A stretch of 47,272 nucleotides of DNA from Betaproteobacteria bacterium. Lineage in GTDB: Bacteria; Pseudomonadota; Gammaproteobacteria; Burkholderiales; SG8-39. The position numbers were made by a program, and so were the translations under genes. The stretch spans positions 1-47,272 of the forward strand of contig CANIEV010000008.1 in assembly GCA_947466535.1 (NCBI GenBank). Direction: 5' to 3'. The notes beneath the pieces were generated by a model. That model made no database searches. It was given only the letters and a program-made list of their open reading frames with translations, and was not told the origin of the DNA. Below, in pieces: positions 1-10,418 of the stretch. The first letter of the stretch is position 1; the number at the start of each line of letters is the position of its first letter.

Positions 1-209
1 GCTAAAAATGCCGACAGTTCATTACTGGATGCCAGAAGTTTGCCCTTCATGAGTTGCGGCAAAAGACCCAGAATTCATCTTAGATGCGGGCAGGATGGTA
101 TCAATAAACGGGGCAACTCGCCTGATAAGGGTACGCTAAGCGCTTGACCGATTTTGGCCGACCGCTTACGCTAAGAGGTTGGTCGTAAACAAACCGGAAA
201 AACTCAAAG
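1..209. other. Upstream region of ilvI, no gene recognised
   Basis: No recognisable gene end is visible here. The nine bases TACGCTAAG occur twice as a direct repeat (132-140 and 167-175). A weak sigma70-like arrangement is possible: TTGACC at 144-149, 17 bases, then TACGCT at 167-172. An 8-pair imperfect hairpin with two or three G-U pairs can form between about 156-163 and 177-184. No U-tract attenuator or leader peptide rich in branched-chain codons is apparent. Confidence 0.4.
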
Positions 210-1916
210 ATGAAATTGATCGGAGCGGAAATTCTAATCCGCTGTCTGCAGGAAGAGGGTGTGGAATATGTATTCGGGTACCCAGGCGGGGCGGTGCTCT
301 ACATATACGATGAACTCTTCAAGCAGGATAAGGTAAAGCACGTTCTGGTGCGGCACGAGCAGGGCGCGGCGCATGCAGCGGATGGCTATTCGCGAGCGAG
401 TCAAAAAGTCGGCGTGTGTCTCGTTACGTCGGGCCCGGGTGTAACCAATGCGATTACCGGAATCGCGACTGCATACATGGATTCGATTCCCATGGTGATC
501 ATATCCGGGCAGGTTCCGACTCACGCGATCGGGCAGGATTCGTTCCAAGAGTGTGATGCGATTGGTATCACGAGGCCGTGTGTCAAGCATAATTTCCTGG
601 TGAAGGACGTTCGGGACCTTGCCGGGACCATCAAGAAGGCGTTTTACATCGCAAAAACCGGCAGGCCTGGTCCTGTCCTTGTGGATATTCCGAAGGACGT
701 CACGACGGCGCTATGTGAATTTGAGTATCCCGCCTCCGTTGCGATGCGCTCCTATAGTCCGGTCGTGAAAGGACATCCGGGGCAGATAAAAAAGGCCGCG
801 CAATTGTTGCTGGCAGCGAAACGTCCGATGATCTACACCGGCGGTGGCGTAGTCCTTTCGGATGCTGCTCCGCAACTATCGGAATTGGTTCGCCTCCTCG
901 GATTCCCTGTAACGAATACCCTGATGGGACTTGGCGGCTTTCCTGGGACGGATCCCTTGTTTTTGGGGATGCTTGGAATGCACGGCACCTACGAAGCCAA
1001 TATGGCAACGCAGAATTGCGATGTGTTGCTGGCCATCGGGGCGCGATTTGACGATCGAGTCATAGGAAACCCGGAACACTTCGCCGAAGTTCAACGAAAA
1101 ATAATTCATATCGACATCGATCCTTCATCGATAAGCAAGCGTGTCAAGGTAGACGTTCCTATCGTGGGGAATGTGCCCGACGTTCTGGAGGATCTTTATC
1201 GTTTGATTGAAGGCGGACGCGATAGGCCTGATCCCGCACCCCTTAAGGCTTGGTGGGCTCAGATCGAATTGTGGCGGGCGAAGGATTGTCTTCGTTTTGA
1301 CCGGGCATCCGAAATAATCAAGCCGCAACTTGTCATCGAGAAGTTGTATGAAGTTACCGGTGGAGACGCAATCATCACGTCAGACGTCGGTCAGCACCAG
1401 ATGTTTGCGGCTCAATTTTACAAGTTTGACCGCCCACGTCGGTGGATCAACTCCGGTGGTCTTGGCACGATGGGGTTTGGGCTTCCGGCAGCTATCGGTG
1501 CGCAACTTGCGAACCCAGGGGCTACGGTCGTATGTGTTACCGGTGAGTCATCGATTCAGATGTGCTTACAGGAGCTTTCGACCTGCAAGCAATATCGTTT
1601 GCCCATAAAGATCGTGAATCTTAACAACAGGTATATGGGCATGGTTCGCCAGTGGCAGGAGTTTTTTCACGGGAATCGATACTCCGAGTCCTATATGGAC
1701 GCATTACCCGATTTTGTTAAGCTCGCCGAGGGTTACGGGCATGCTGGCGTCAAGGTCGACAAGCCCGCTGATATCGAGACAACGTTGCGGACGGTCTTGG
1801 CAAGAAAAGACGAACTGGTTTTTATGGACTTCATTACCGATCAAAAGGAAAACGTTTTCCCGATGGTGCCCGGCGGCAAGGGGATATCGGAAATGATCCT
1901 GGCCGAGGAACTTTGA
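210..1916 (+). CDS. ilvI: Acetolactate synthase large (catalytic) subunit
   Basis: This ThDP-dependent enzyme condenses two pyruvates to 2-acetolactate, or pyruvate with 2-ketobutyrate, in the first common step of Val/Leu/Ile synthesis. The protein has 568 residues, normal for the family. The N-terminal ThDP-pyrimidine domain shows EEGVEYVFGYPGG and the catalytic Glu region RHEQGAAHAADGY. The C-terminal ThDP-binding segment reads GESSIQMCLQELS followed by NLNNRYMGMVRQWQ. GE in place of GD at the start of this motif is usual in betaproteobacterial homologues as I know them. The ATG follows GGAAAA. It heads an ilvI-ilvH-ilvC run with short gaps, so the regulatory subunit lies directly downstream. 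Confidence is high. Confidence 0.97.
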   Translation: MKLIGAEILIRCLQEEGVEYVFGYPGGAVLYIYDELFKQDKVKHVLVRHEQGAAHAADGYSRASQKVGVCLVTSGPGVTNAITGIATAYMDSIPMVIISGQVPTHAIGQDSFQECDAIGITRPCVKHNFLVKDVRDLAGTIKKAFYIAKTGRPGPVLVDIPKDVTTALCEFEYPASVAMRSYSPVVKGHPGQIKKAAQLLLAAKRPMIYTGGGVVLSDAAPQLSELVRLLGFPVTNTLMGLGGFPGTDPLFLGMLGMHGTYEANMATQNCDVLLAIGARFDDRVIGNPEHFAEVQRKIIHIDIDPSSISKRVKVDVPIVGNVPDVLEDLYRLIEGGRDRPDPAPLKAWWAQIELWRAKDCLRFDRASEIIKPQLVIEKLYEVTGGDAIITSDVGQHQMFAAQFYKFDRPRRWINSGGLGTMGFGLPAAIGAQLANPGATVVCVTGESSIQMCLQELSTCKQYRLPIKIVNLNNRYMGMVRQWQEFFHGNRYSESYMDALPDFVKLAEGYGHAGVKVDKPADIETTLRTVLARKDELVFMDFITDQKENVFPMVPGGKGISEMILAEEL

Positions 1917-2049
1917 CCGGATCGGCACGAAACGCCCCAAACATTCGGTAAATCTTGCGTGCGCTGACAGGATCAGCAGCGCTCCGTCGTAGTGCGGTGG
2001 CATACCATAGTCAGGTCGGAAAAATCTAAGGAAGACTGCGAGGAGTTTC

Positions 2050-2541
2050 ATGAGGCATATCATTTCAATTCTCCTCGAGAATGAAGCCGGCGCATTGTCA
2101 CGTGTAGCCGGATTGTTTTCAGCGCGTGCCTATAACATCGAGTCGTTAACGGTTGCTCCGACGGAAGATGCATCGCTATCCAGGATGACAGTCGTCACGA
2201 CTGGGTCCGACGATGTCGTGGAACAGATCACCAAACAACTTAACAAGCTGATCGAGGTCGTTAAAGTTGTTGATTTATCTGAATCGGCCCATATCGAGCG
2301 CGAGTTGATGTTGGTTAAGGCTCGCGCGTCAGGCAAGGATCGCGAAGAAGTCCGGAGGCTTGCTGAGATTTTCCGTGGGCGAATTATCGATGTGTCTGAC
2401 GGTACGTACACTATAGAGTTGACTGGCACCGGTGCGAAATTGGATGCCTTTCTCCTTGCGCTTGATAGCGCGTTAATACTGGAAACGGTGCGAACTGGCG
2501 CTTCTGGAATTGCGCGTGGCGAGAGGACGTTGAAAGTTTAG
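2050..2541 (+). CDS. ilvH: Acetolactate synthase small (regulatory) subunit
   Basis: This is the regulatory partner of the large subunit encoded 133 bases upstream; in the family it stimulates catalysis and carries valine feedback inhibition. At 163 residues it has the usual size. An N-terminal ACT domain is clear (HIISILLENEAGALSRVAGLF, with the following NIESL strand), and a second ACT-like C-terminal domain contains the KARASGKDREEVRRLAEIF helix and IDVSDGTYTIELTG. A good ribosome-binding site (GAGGAG) lies just before the ATG. The position between ilvI and ilvC is the standard betaproteobacterial arrangement. Confidence 0.96.
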   Translation: MRHIISILLENEAGALSRVAGLFSARAYNIESLTVAPTEDASLSRMTVVTTGSDDVVEQITKQLNKLIEVVKVVDLSESAHIERELMLVKARASGKDREEVRRLAEIFRGRIIDVSDGTYTIELTGTGAKLDAFLLALDSALILETVRTGASGIARGERTLKV

Positions 2542-2613
2542 ATTCGGGTTCGGAGTTTTTTTCTGAACAGATATTTTTGAAAATAGACGGATCCGTGCCA
2601 AGAAATTTATTGA

Positions 2614-3639
<1,026 letters not shown>

Positions 3640-3660
3640 GAGACGCAGCCGTGATCATGC

Positions 3661-3690
3661 GAGGGGACTTTGTCCCCTTCGGATTTTTTT
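3661..3690 (+). terminator. Rho-independent terminator after ilvC
   Basis: AGGGGAC and GTCCCCT form a 7-base-pair stem around a short TTT loop, followed after TCGGA by seven T residues. It lies about 20 bases past the ilvC stop and separates the ilv operon from pssA. Confidence 0.8.
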
Positions 3691-3842
3691 GGAAATCGTG
3701 GAATTGCCGTGTGTTCGTATCTGCGCCGCGGATTTCTTGAAATGGCGAGTGGCCAGTTTGACCGGTACTCTCGATCAATTTGCGGGGGTGAAAGAATGAC
3801 TCTGTGCAATAAATCAGGGGAGCGTGCGCGTGTTGCTCCTTA

Positions 3843-4619
3843 TTGAGCGGATATCCGACGGCCACCGCCGAGGCTGAAATTACGAACGCACCGAAAATTC
3901 GTAGCGAATTTCGCAGGAGGGGCATTTACCTGTTGCCCAACCTTTTTACGACAGCTGCGTTGTTCGCCGGTTTTTACGCAATCGTTCAAGCCATGAATCA
4001 GCGGTTTGAGCATGCGGCGATCGCTATATTTGTTGCTATGGTTTTGGACGGCTTGGATGGGCGTGTTGCCCGCCTGACGCGGACTCAAAGCGCGTTCGGC
4101 GCGGAATACGACTCCCTTTCCGATATGGTTTCCTTCGGTGCGGCTCCGGCGTTGGTGATGTACGAATGGGCATTGACTTCGTTCGGTCGCTTGGGATGGA
4201 TCGTCGCGTTTGTGTATTGCGCCGGTGCAGCGCTTAGATTGGCACGTTTCAATACGAATATCGAAATCATTGACAAGCGATATTTCCAAGGTCTTCCATC
4301 CCCGGCGGCAGCGGCGCTTTGCGCCGGATTTGTTTGGGTTGTCGATGACTTTGGCATCGACAGGGCGGAAATTATTCGCGGGCTCGCGCTGGCGATAACG
4401 CTATTTGCTGGTGTTTCGATGGTTACGAACGTCTCATTCTATAGTTTCAAGGATTTCAATCTGAGGAGGAGCGTTCCTTTCTGGGCCGTTTTAGCGATCG
4501 TTTTCGCACTCGTCTTGGTGTCCACGAGTCCTCCAACGATTCTGTTTTTGCTTTTTGTCGCATACGGACTTTCAGGGTATGCATTTTGGCTGCTAAGGCG
4601 ATTTCGACGGGTTCCTTGA
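3843..4619 (+). CDS. pssA: CDP-diacylglycerol-serine O-phosphatidyltransferase
   Basis: This integral membrane enzyme makes phosphatidylserine from CDP-diacylglycerol and serine, the route to phosphatidylethanolamine. It has 258 residues and several hydrophobic segments. The CDP-alcohol phosphotransferase signature is intact: DGLDGRVAR, then GAEYDSLSD, giving the DG-AR-G-D-D pattern. The conserved N-terminus RRGIYLLPNLFTTAALFAG lies about 25 residues in. No ATG or GTG is available before it in frame after the stop at 3810, so the TTG at 3843 is the best start; it has no clear ribosome-binding site. pssA following ilvC is a common betaproteobacterial linkage. Confidence 0.93.
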   Translation: MSGYPTATAEAEITNAPKIRSEFRRRGIYLLPNLFTTAALFAGFYAIVQAMNQRFEHAAIAIFVAMVLDGLDGRVARLTRTQSAFGAEYDSLSDMVSFGAAPALVMYEWALTSFGRLGWIVAFVYCAGAALRLARFNTNIEIIDKRYFQGLPSPAAAALCAGFVWVVDDFGIDRAEIIRGLALAITLFAGVSMVTNVSFYSFKDFNLRRSVPFWAVLAIVFALVLVSTSPPTILFLLFVAYGLSGYAFWLLRRFRRVP

Positions 4620-4710
4620 TGAAATCTGGCGGCGTCACTGCGCGGTGGAATCGGAAGCACGCGTAGAACTGGGCACCTTCGTAAAACATCATCTTCAAGA
4701 CGGATACTCC

Positions 4711-5442
4711 ATGGATTCGAGGGGCGCGGGAAGGTGCGAAATCGATGTAAGTGATCGACTCATTGTTGCCCTGGATTTCAGTCGTTCAGGGGAAGCGCGC
4801 AGCTTTGTTGATACGCTTGGGTCTTCGGTTGGTTTCTATAAGATAGGCCTTGAGCTTTTCATGGCGGGTGGCTATTTCGAGTTGCTCGAATGGCTTGTCG
4901 CCAGAGGAAAAAAAGTATTTGTTGATCTGAAATTTTTTGACGTCCCGGAAACGGTGAAGGGAGCCGTGCGAGGGCTTCGCAATCGCGGAGTGACTTTTGC
5001 GACGGTGCACGGCAATCAGGCGATTCTGGAGGCTGCGGGCAAGGAGAAAGGGGACGTAAAAATTCTCGCTGTTACCGCCTTGACTAGCCTGGATCGGGGT
5101 GATCTCGATGATCTTGGATTCCAGTGCGATATCGAGCGACTTGTGTTGTCTCGTGCGCGACGAGCCTTGGAAGCAGGGTGCGACGGTATTATTTCATCAG
5201 GGCTAGAGGCGCCGATGATTCGCTACGAACTTGGGGGGAAAATTCTGGTTGTTACGCCGGGAATTCGCCCTGTTGATAACACTTCTATCGATGACCAGAA
5301 GCGCACGGTCGATGTAGCGCAAGCATTTGTAAATGGCGCGGACTATATTGTCGTCGGACGCCCGATTCGGAATGCGCCTGATCCAAAGAAAGCTGCAATT
5401 TCAATTCAAAATACCATCAGCACCTTTTGGACTCGGCAATAG
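4711..5442 (+). CDS. pyrF: Orotidine 5'-phosphate decarboxylase
   Basis: This cytoplasmic enzyme catalyses the last step of UMP synthesis, decarboxylation of OMP. The TIM-barrel family motif VDLKFFDVPETV contains the catalytic Asp-Lys-Asp array. The phosphate-binding end of the barrel is visible as VTPGIRP and VVGRPIRNA. With the ATG at 4711 the protein has 243 residues, typical of the PyrF subfamily. An in-frame GTG at 4645 would add 22 residues that look unlike the family, so I prefer the internal ATG, although its ribosome-binding site is weak. Confidence 0.93.
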   Translation: MDSRGAGRCEIDVSDRLIVALDFSRSGEARSFVDTLGSSVGFYKIGLELFMAGGYFELLEWLVARGKKVFVDLKFFDVPETVKGAVRGLRNRGVTFATVHGNQAILEAAGKEKGDVKILAVTALTSLDRGDLDDLGFQCDIERLVLSRARRALEAGCDGIISSGLEAPMIRYELGGKILVVTPGIRPVDNTSIDDQKRTVDVAQAFVNGADYIVVGRPIRNAPDPKKAAISIQNTISTFWTRQ

Positions 5443-5474
5443 CCACTTGCGTAAGTCGGGGACGGGCGGCGTGT

Positions 5475-6077
5475 TTATCGAATGCCGTAAGTCCAATTAT
5501 TTCGCCATGCGGAATAGACGAGGTTCGGGTACTCCGTTTTTCCTAGGCTGCCGTTGTAGCGTGCGAGTGCCCGGCTAAGATTTCCGTTTTCCACTTCCAG
5601 GTAGTGTTTAAGGATTACACACCCGTATCGCAGGTTAATGCGAAAGTTGAAGAGATTGTCGTTTGCCCTGCCAATGAGTTTTATCCAGAACGGCATTACC
5701 TGCATGTAGCCGCGTGCGCCGGCGGTGGATACCGCGAACTTCCGAAAATTACTTTCAATCTGAATCAGCGCGAGGATCAACTGTGGATCTAGCCCCGCGC
5801 GAGTCGCTTCGTAGTGGACCGTTCGCAAGAAATCTATTCGGGTGCGGTAATCTGATAATCGTCTTTCCAGGCGACCCGACATTTCGTTGAGCCAGTTGGC
5901 AGCCTCAATCGCATCAGAAAAGCCGTGCCTCGGAGCAGGGCTATCTGAAATCTCCGACGCCAGCCCTGCCCGAACCTGTGCGGAAAGTGGCTCGTAAATC
6001 TGCTGGCCAGCAAGCGAAGAAGTCGCAGCAGCTGCCGCGGAAAGCGCTACCAATATGCAAAGAAACTTTCTCAGCAC
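5475..6077 (-). CDS. Small lytic transglycosylase (SLT family), exported
   Basis: This is a predicted periplasmic murein hydrolase that cleaves glycan strands with formation of 1,6-anhydromuramic ends. The 200 residues begin with a signal peptide ([24 protein letters not shown]). The SLT fold follows: [15 protein letters not shown] with the catalytic Glu, then [11 protein letters not shown], and a C-terminal ARYNGS repeat region. Its start overlaps the end of proS by 7 bases on the same strand, so it is probably translated by coupling. It has no LysM or other wall-binding module. Confidence 0.88.
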   Translation of the reverse strand: MLRKFLCILVALSAAAAATSSLAGQQIYEPLSAQVRAGLASEISDSPAPRHGFSDAIEAANWLNEMSGRLERRLSDYRTRIDFLRTVHYEATRAGLDPQLILALIQIESNFRKFAVSTAGARGYMQVMPFWIKLIGRANDNLFNFRINLRYGCVILKHYLEVENGNLSRALARYNGSLGKTEYPNLVYSAWRNNWTYGIR

Positions 6078-7780
6078 ACTGTGGTTTTCAGGTAAGAGAA
6101 AATGTCGTCTGTCGCGATCTTTCGTACTTCTCCGTTACGACGGTTTTTGTATTCGACGGCATCTTCCTTTAGGACGCGTTCTCCCACCGTTACCCTGTGT
6201 GGAATGCCGAGAAGTTCCATGTCAGCGAACATGATTCCTGGTCGCTCGTCCCTATCGTCAAACAATACGTCGACGCCAAGCGTCAGCAAATCCGTATATA
6301 GCTTTTCCGCACACGCACGTACCGCAGGATTTTTCCCGAGCCCAATTGCTACGATTGCAACGCGGAAAGGAGCGATCGCATCCGGGAAAACGATACCAAA
6401 TTCGTCGTGATTCTGTTCAATGGCTGCACCAACGATTCGTGTAACGCCGATGCCGTAACACCCCATTTCAAAATGGCGTGGGTGTCCAGTGTCATCGAGA
6501 AAAGTTGCATTCATTGCCTCTGAGTACCGCTTGCGCAACTGAAAAATGTGGCCGACCTCAATTCCCCGGGCGATGGACAGTACTCCTCCACCGTCCGGGC
6601 TGAGGTCACCTTCAACAACATTCCTTATGTCTGCAATTTGACTGGGTTCCGGCAGGTCTCGAGCGAAATTCACCCCCGAAAGGTGGTGCTCATTTTCGTT
6701 TGCACCGCACGTGAAGTCGCGCATCAACGCAACCGCCCGATCGGCCACGACGCGAACGGCAGAGCTAACACCAACCGGGCCAATATATCCCGGTTGGCAG
6801 CCGAGATGGCTCTCAATTTCTGCGTCGGTGGCGAATCGAAACTCTCTGATTGAATCCAGTTTTGCAGTCTTGATTTCGTTTAATGAATGATCTCCCCTCA
6901 ATAGCATCAGTTTGAATCCGCTTTCGCACATGATCGCGATAGCTTTGACCATATTCGTCAAAGGGATGTGTAAGTAATTGGATACGTCTTCACAGCGCGT
7001 TTTTCCGGGTGTCGCAACCTTCGCAATTGTCTGGTTGGGTTCCTCTCTTTTTGAATTTGCCGGGATCGCCTCTGCGAGTTCAACATTCGCTGCATAGTCA
7101 GACGTGGCGCAGAAGGCGATGGAGTCTTCTCCGGACTTCGCAAGGACGTGAAACTCATGTGATCCGGTGCCGCCGATCGTGCCCGTGTCTGCAGCTACGG
7201 CTCGGAAATCGAGACCCAATCTGCGGAATATGCGGTGATATGTCTCGTACATGCTCTTGTATTCGCGCTCAAGATCATCCGCAGACACATGAAACGAGTA
7301 TGCATCCTTCATCGTGAATTCCCGACCGCGCATCACCCCGAATCGCGGTCGAATTTCATCGCGGAATTTCGTTTGAATCTGGTAAAAATTCACGGGAAGT
7401 TGGCGATAGCTACGAATTTCTCTTTTGGCGATATCGGTTATGACCTCCTCGTGCGTCGGGCCGATGCAATACTCTCGCTTGTGTCGGTCTGAGAATCGGA
7501 GTAATTCAGGCCCGTATTTTTGCCAACGTCCAGACTCCTGCCAGAGTTCTGCCGGTTGGACAGCGGGCATGAAAAGCTCGATGGCATTAGCCCTGTCCAT
7601 CTCTTCTCGGATAATCGCTTCGACCTTTCTCAGCACTCTAAGCCCGACAGGCAGCCACGTATATACGCCTCCGGCAAGTCGTCGAATCAGTCCTGCGCGG
7701 AGCATCAATTTATGGCTGACAACTTCGGCGTCGGCGGGTGCTTCCTTGAGGGTGGTTAAAAAGTACTTTGAGACTCGCAT
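6071..7780 (-). CDS. proS: Prolyl-tRNA synthetase (bacterial type, with editing domain)
   Basis: This class II synthetase charges tRNA-Pro and edits mischarged Ala-tRNA-Pro. It has 569 residues, the full bacterial form. Motif 1 and 2 regions are visible ([48 protein letters not shown]), with [15 protein letters not shown] before the inserted YbaK-like editing domain at about residues 230-400. Motif 3 ([11 protein letters not shown]) and the anticodon-binding domain close the protein. The gene is divergent from rppH. A tRNA-Pro gene lies at 15.6 kb in the same window. Confidence 0.96.
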   Translation of the reverse strand: MRVSKYFLTTLKEAPADAEVVSHKLMLRAGLIRRLAGGVYTWLPVGLRVLRKVEAIIREEMDRANAIELFMPAVQPAELWQESGRWQKYGPELLRFSDRHKREYCIGPTHEEVITDIAKREIRSYRQLPVNFYQIQTKFRDEIRPRFGVMRGREFTMKDAYSFHVSADDLEREYKSMYETYHRIFRRLGLDFRAVAADTGTIGGTGSHEFHVLAKSGEDSIAFCATSDYAANVELAEAIPANSKREEPNQTIAKVATPGKTRCEDVSNYLHIPLTNMVKAIAIMCESGFKLMLLRGDHSLNEIKTAKLDSIREFRFATDAEIESHLGCQPGYIGPVGVSSAVRVVADRAVALMRDFTCGANENEHHLSGVNFARDLPEPSQIADIRNVVEGDLSPDGGGVLSIARGIEVGHIFQLRKRYSEAMNATFLDDTGHPRHFEMGCYGIGVTRIVGAAIEQNHDEFGIVFPDAIAPFRVAIVAIGLGKNPAVRACAEKLYTDLLTLGVDVLFDDRDERPGIMFADMELLGIPHRVTVGERVLKEDAVEYKNRRNGEVRKIATDDIFSYLKTTVC

Positions 7781-7911
7781 GGTAGTGTCAGTAAAGGAAT
7801 GAATTATTGTAAACGAACCATCACGTCAGCTTGATGTCTGAAGGGTTGCAACGAATTCAAATCACTCTCGATTTGTGAAAGAATGAAAGAATCTAGATTA
7901 GCGAGGCCGAC

Positions 7912-8433
7912 ATGCTTGACAAAGACGGCTATCGCCCCAATGTCGGAATTATCCTTTGCAATTGGCGCAATGAAGTTTTTTGGGGCAAGCGACTACGGGA
8001 GCACTCTTGGCAGTTCCCTCAGGGCGGAATTAAGCACGGAGAGTCGCCGGTCATGGCGATGTACAGGGAGTTGCACGAAGAGACGGGGCTGCTACCGAAT
8101 CATGTGCATATCTTGGGTCGTACCCGTGGCTGGCTACGATACGATGTGCCCGCTCAGTGGATTCGCCGTGATTTGCGAGGGAACTATAAAGGGCAAAAGC
8201 AGATTTGGTTCTTGTTGCGACTGATTGGCCGGGACTGCGACGTATGTTTGCGTGCATCTACGAAGCCAGAATTTGATGCTTGGAGATGGAACGAGTACTG
8301 GATTACCCTTGATTCCGTCATTGAATTTAAACGGGATGTGTACCATCAGGCGCTCACTGAGCTCTCAAGGTTTCTTGAGCGCGATCGGCGCAGCAAGCAG
8401 ATGGACGCATCAACCGATCGAGCGCGGTCCTGA
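7912..8433 (+). CDS. rppH: RNA pyrophosphohydrolase (Nudix)
   Basis: RppH removes the 5' triphosphate or diphosphate of mRNA and so exposes transcripts to RNase E. The protein has 173 residues. The Nudix box lies at residues 38-60 ([23 protein letters not shown], split here as GGIKHGES and REL-EE-GL) with all catalytic glutamates. The N-terminus [17 protein letters not shown] and the WRWNEYW segment are characteristic of this subfamily. GAGG precedes the ATG. Divergent orientation to proS is a familiar betaproteobacterial arrangement. Confidence 0.95.
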   Translation: MLDKDGYRPNVGIILCNWRNEVFWGKRLREHSWQFPQGGIKHGESPVMAMYRELHEETGLLPNHVHILGRTRGWLRYDVPAQWIRRDLRGNYKGQKQIWFLLRLIGRDCDVCLRASTKPEFDAWRWNEYWITLDSVIEFKRDVYHQALTELSRFLERDRRSKQMDASTDRARS

Positions 8434-8460
8434 GTACGACAGATTTCTCCTTTGTCGGCT

Positions 8461-8490
8461 TTGACTGCCTTGTATGGCAGGATATAGAAT
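8461..8490 (+). promoter_or_regulatory. Candidate sigma70 promoter of rubrerythrin
   Basis: TTGACT (8461-8466) is followed after 18 bases by TAGAAT (8485-8490). The predicted start near 8497 would place the palindrome at 8507-8523 just downstream of the start site, a position where a repressor would block transcription. Assigned by eye. Confidence 0.5.
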
Positions 8491-8506
8491 TAAATCGAAT
8501 CTAAAC

Positions 8507-8523
8507 ATTAGAACTATTCTAAT
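8507..8523. promoter_or_regulatory. Fur/PerR-like operator palindrome upstream of rubrerythrin
   Basis: ATTAGAA-CTA-TTCTAAT is a perfect inverted repeat with 7-base arms. Its size and AT-rich TTAGAA/TTCTAA half-sites resemble Fur-superfamily (PerR-type) boxes. Rubrerythrin genes are common PerR targets, so peroxide or metal control is likely. No regulator gene of that family is in the window. Confidence 0.55.
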
Positions 8524-8571
8524 ATCTTGGTTTTCCATCGTTGTTTGTTTTACTTCAAGGAGGCTTAGCTT

Positions 8572-8988
8572 ATGCAACTCAAAGGTTCTAAAACGCACGC
8601 AAACCTGAAAGCGGCTTTTGCAGGCGAATCGCAGGCAAATCGTCGTTATTTGTATTTCGCAAACAAGGCTGACGTTGAAGGTCAGGCGGACGTCGCCGGA
8701 TTGTTTCGTTCCACGGCAGAAGGTGAAACGGGCCATGCACATGGCCATCTTGACTATTTGGCTACGGTAGGTGACCCCGCGACAGATCTGCCGATTGGAT
8801 CTACCTCGCAGAACCTTAAAGCGGCGGTTGCCGGGGAAACGCACGAGTACACAGATATGTATCCGGGCATGGCCAAGAGCGCACGTGACGAAGGGTTTTC
8901 AGAGATCGCCGATTGGTTTGAAACGCTGGCAAAAGCCGAGCGTTCGCATGCCAACCGGTTCCAGAAGGCTCTGGATTCGCTTACCTGA
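8572..8988 (+). CDS. rbr: Rubrerythrin-type diiron protein lacking the rubredoxin domain
   Basis: This is a ferritin-like four-helix-bundle protein predicted to reduce hydrogen peroxide at a diiron site. It has 138 residues. Two internal repeats supply the iron ligands: [12 protein letters not shown] with [11 protein letters not shown], and [13 protein letters not shown] with [11 protein letters not shown]. The C-terminal rubredoxin domain of classical rubrerythrins (about 190 residues) is missing, so an external electron donor is needed. A strong AAGGAGG precedes the ATG. The Fe-S oxidoreductase gene downstream is the obvious donor candidate, by context only. Confidence 0.9.
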   Translation: MQLKGSKTHANLKAAFAGESQANRRYLYFANKADVEGQADVAGLFRSTAEGETGHAHGHLDYLATVGDPATDLPIGSTSQNLKAAVAGETHEYTDMYPGMAKSARDEGFSEIADWFETLAKAERSHANRFQKALDSLT

Positions 8989-9003
8989 GCTTTCGACTAA
9001 ATT

Positions 9004-9042
9004 GCGCGCCGCGCGAATTTGATTCGCCGGCGCGTTTTTTTT
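9004..9042 (+). terminator. Strong rho-independent terminator after rubrerythrin
   Basis: A stem of about 13 base pairs with a single bulged C (outer arm CGCGCC/GGCGCG, inner arm GCGAAT/ATTCGC, TTG loop) is followed by eight T residues. It sits between rbr and the Fe-S gene, so the downstream genes depend on read-through or a separate promoter. Confidence 0.85.
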
Positions 9043-9074
9043 GCTTCGTCATCGCCTTGTTAGGGAGCGCCAGA

Positions 9075-10418
9075 ATGGCAACAGAAGGAAATCTCGAAGC
9101 GCCGACCCGTCATCCGTTGGACTGGAAGAACCCCGAGTTCTACAGCGAGGAAAAGGTGCTTGGCGAACTGGAGCGTGTTTTCGATATTTGCCACGGTTGT
9201 CGGCGTTGCGTCTCGCTTTGTACGGCATTTCCGAAACTCTTTGATTTGATTGACGAGGGTGCAAGCGGTGAAGTTGATGGCGTCGATAAGAAGAGGTATT
9301 GGGAGGTAGTAGACCAATGCTATCTTTGCGACCTTTGCTATATGACGAAATGCCCGTACGTTCCGCCGCATCCTTGGAACCTGGACTTTCCACATGCGAT
9401 GCTTCGCGCGAAAGCGGTCAAATTCAAGAAAGGACAAACAGGTTTCCGTGACACGTTGTTGGCCTCAACGGATGCACTCGGCAAGTTGCTTGCCATCCCG
9501 GTAGTTGCGCAGACCGTCAATGCGCTGAATCGCAACGTCAACGTGCGCGGAGTCATGGACAAGGCGATAGGTATTCATAAGGACCGCCGGCTACCCCCAT
9601 ACAGTCCGCATACGTTCAGATCCAAGGCGGCGAAAAGTCGGCAAGTCGATGTTAGGAACGGAGCTTCCACGCCAGGGAAAATCGCTATATTTTCAACATG
9701 CTACGTTAACTACAACGAACCCGGACTGGGTCATGACCTTCTAAAACTCCTTGATCACAACGATATTCCATACGTGGTTGTAGAGAAGGAGGCATGCTGC
9801 GGAATGCCTAAGCTCGAACTGGGCGATTTGGACAGCGTGGAAAAGCTGAAGAACATCAATATTCCGGTTCTTTCAGGACTCGCACGTGAAGGCTACGCAA
9901 TTCTCACTGCTGTCCCGTCCTGCACGCTAATGTTCAAGCAGGAACTTCCTCTTCTGTTTCCGAACGACTCGGATGTGCTTGCAGTTCGCAAGGCGATGTT
10001 TGACCCGTTTGAGTACTTCGTCATGCGACATCGTGACGGACTTTTGAAAACGGAATTCAAGATTCCATTAGGTAAGGTTGCGTATCATATTCCCTGTCAT
10101 TCGCGGGTGCAGAACGTGGGACAGAAGACCCGTGAAATGTTGCAGATGCTTCCTGGTACGTCCGTGACGACCGTGGAGCGATGTGCGGGGCACGATGGTA
10201 CCTGGGGCGTTAAGAGCGAATATTTTTCTAATTCAATGAAAATCGGTCGACCGGTATTTCGTCAGATGGTTGAATGTGAGCCGGATTTCATCAGTTCTGA
10301 TTGCCCGATTGCAGGCCGCCATATTGAGCAAGGCATTGAGTCCTTAGATGGCGAAAAACGGCAGCCCGCGAGGCGTGAGCACCCGCTCTCCCTGCTTCGA
10401 ATCGCATACGACTTATGA
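9075..10418 (+). CDS. Fe-S oxidoreductase, GlpC/HdrD-like, with two 4Fe-4S motifs and CCG domains
   Basis: This is a predicted cytoplasmic electron carrier of 447 residues; the substrate is unknown. Two ferredoxin-type motifs are visible: CHGCRRCVSLC (Cys 39, 42, 45, 49) and CYLCDLCYMTKCP. Two C-terminal cysteine-rich domains of the heterodisulfide-reductase type follow: one with STCYVNYNEPGLG and EKEACCGMP, the other with PCHSRVQNVG and ERCAGHDG, where the second Cys of the CCG pair is Ala. The ATG at 9075 follows GGGAG. The stop overlaps the DUF3501 start by ATGA. Context with rubrerythrin suggests it passes electrons to the diiron protein; this is inference. Confidence 0.85.
   Translation: MATEGNLEAPTRHPLDWKNPEFYSEEKVLGELERVFDICHGCRRCVSLCTAFPKLFDLIDEGASGEVDGVDKKRYWEVVDQCYLCDLCYMTKCPYVPPHPWNLDFPHAMLRAKAVKFKKGQTGFRDTLLASTDALGKLLAIPVVAQTVNALNRNVNVRGVMDKAIGIHKDRRLPPYSPHTFRSKAAKSRQVDVRNGASTPGKIAIFSTCYVNYNEPGLGHDLLKLLDHNDIPYVVVEKEACCGMPKLELGDLDSVEKLKNINIPVLSGLAREGYAILTAVPSCTLMFKQELPLLFPNDSDVLAVRKAMFDPFEYFVMRHRDGLLKTEFKIPLGKVAYHIPCHSRVQNVGQKTREMLQMLPGTSVTTVERCAGHDGTWGVKSEYFSNSMKIGRPVFRQMVECEPDFISSDCPIAGRHIEQGIESLDGEKRQPARREHPLSLLRIAYDL

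Noticed and set aside
1..147. 3' end of an upstream gene in frame 1
   Set aside because: The frame is open from base 1 to a stop at 145-147, but the translation shows no recognisable family.
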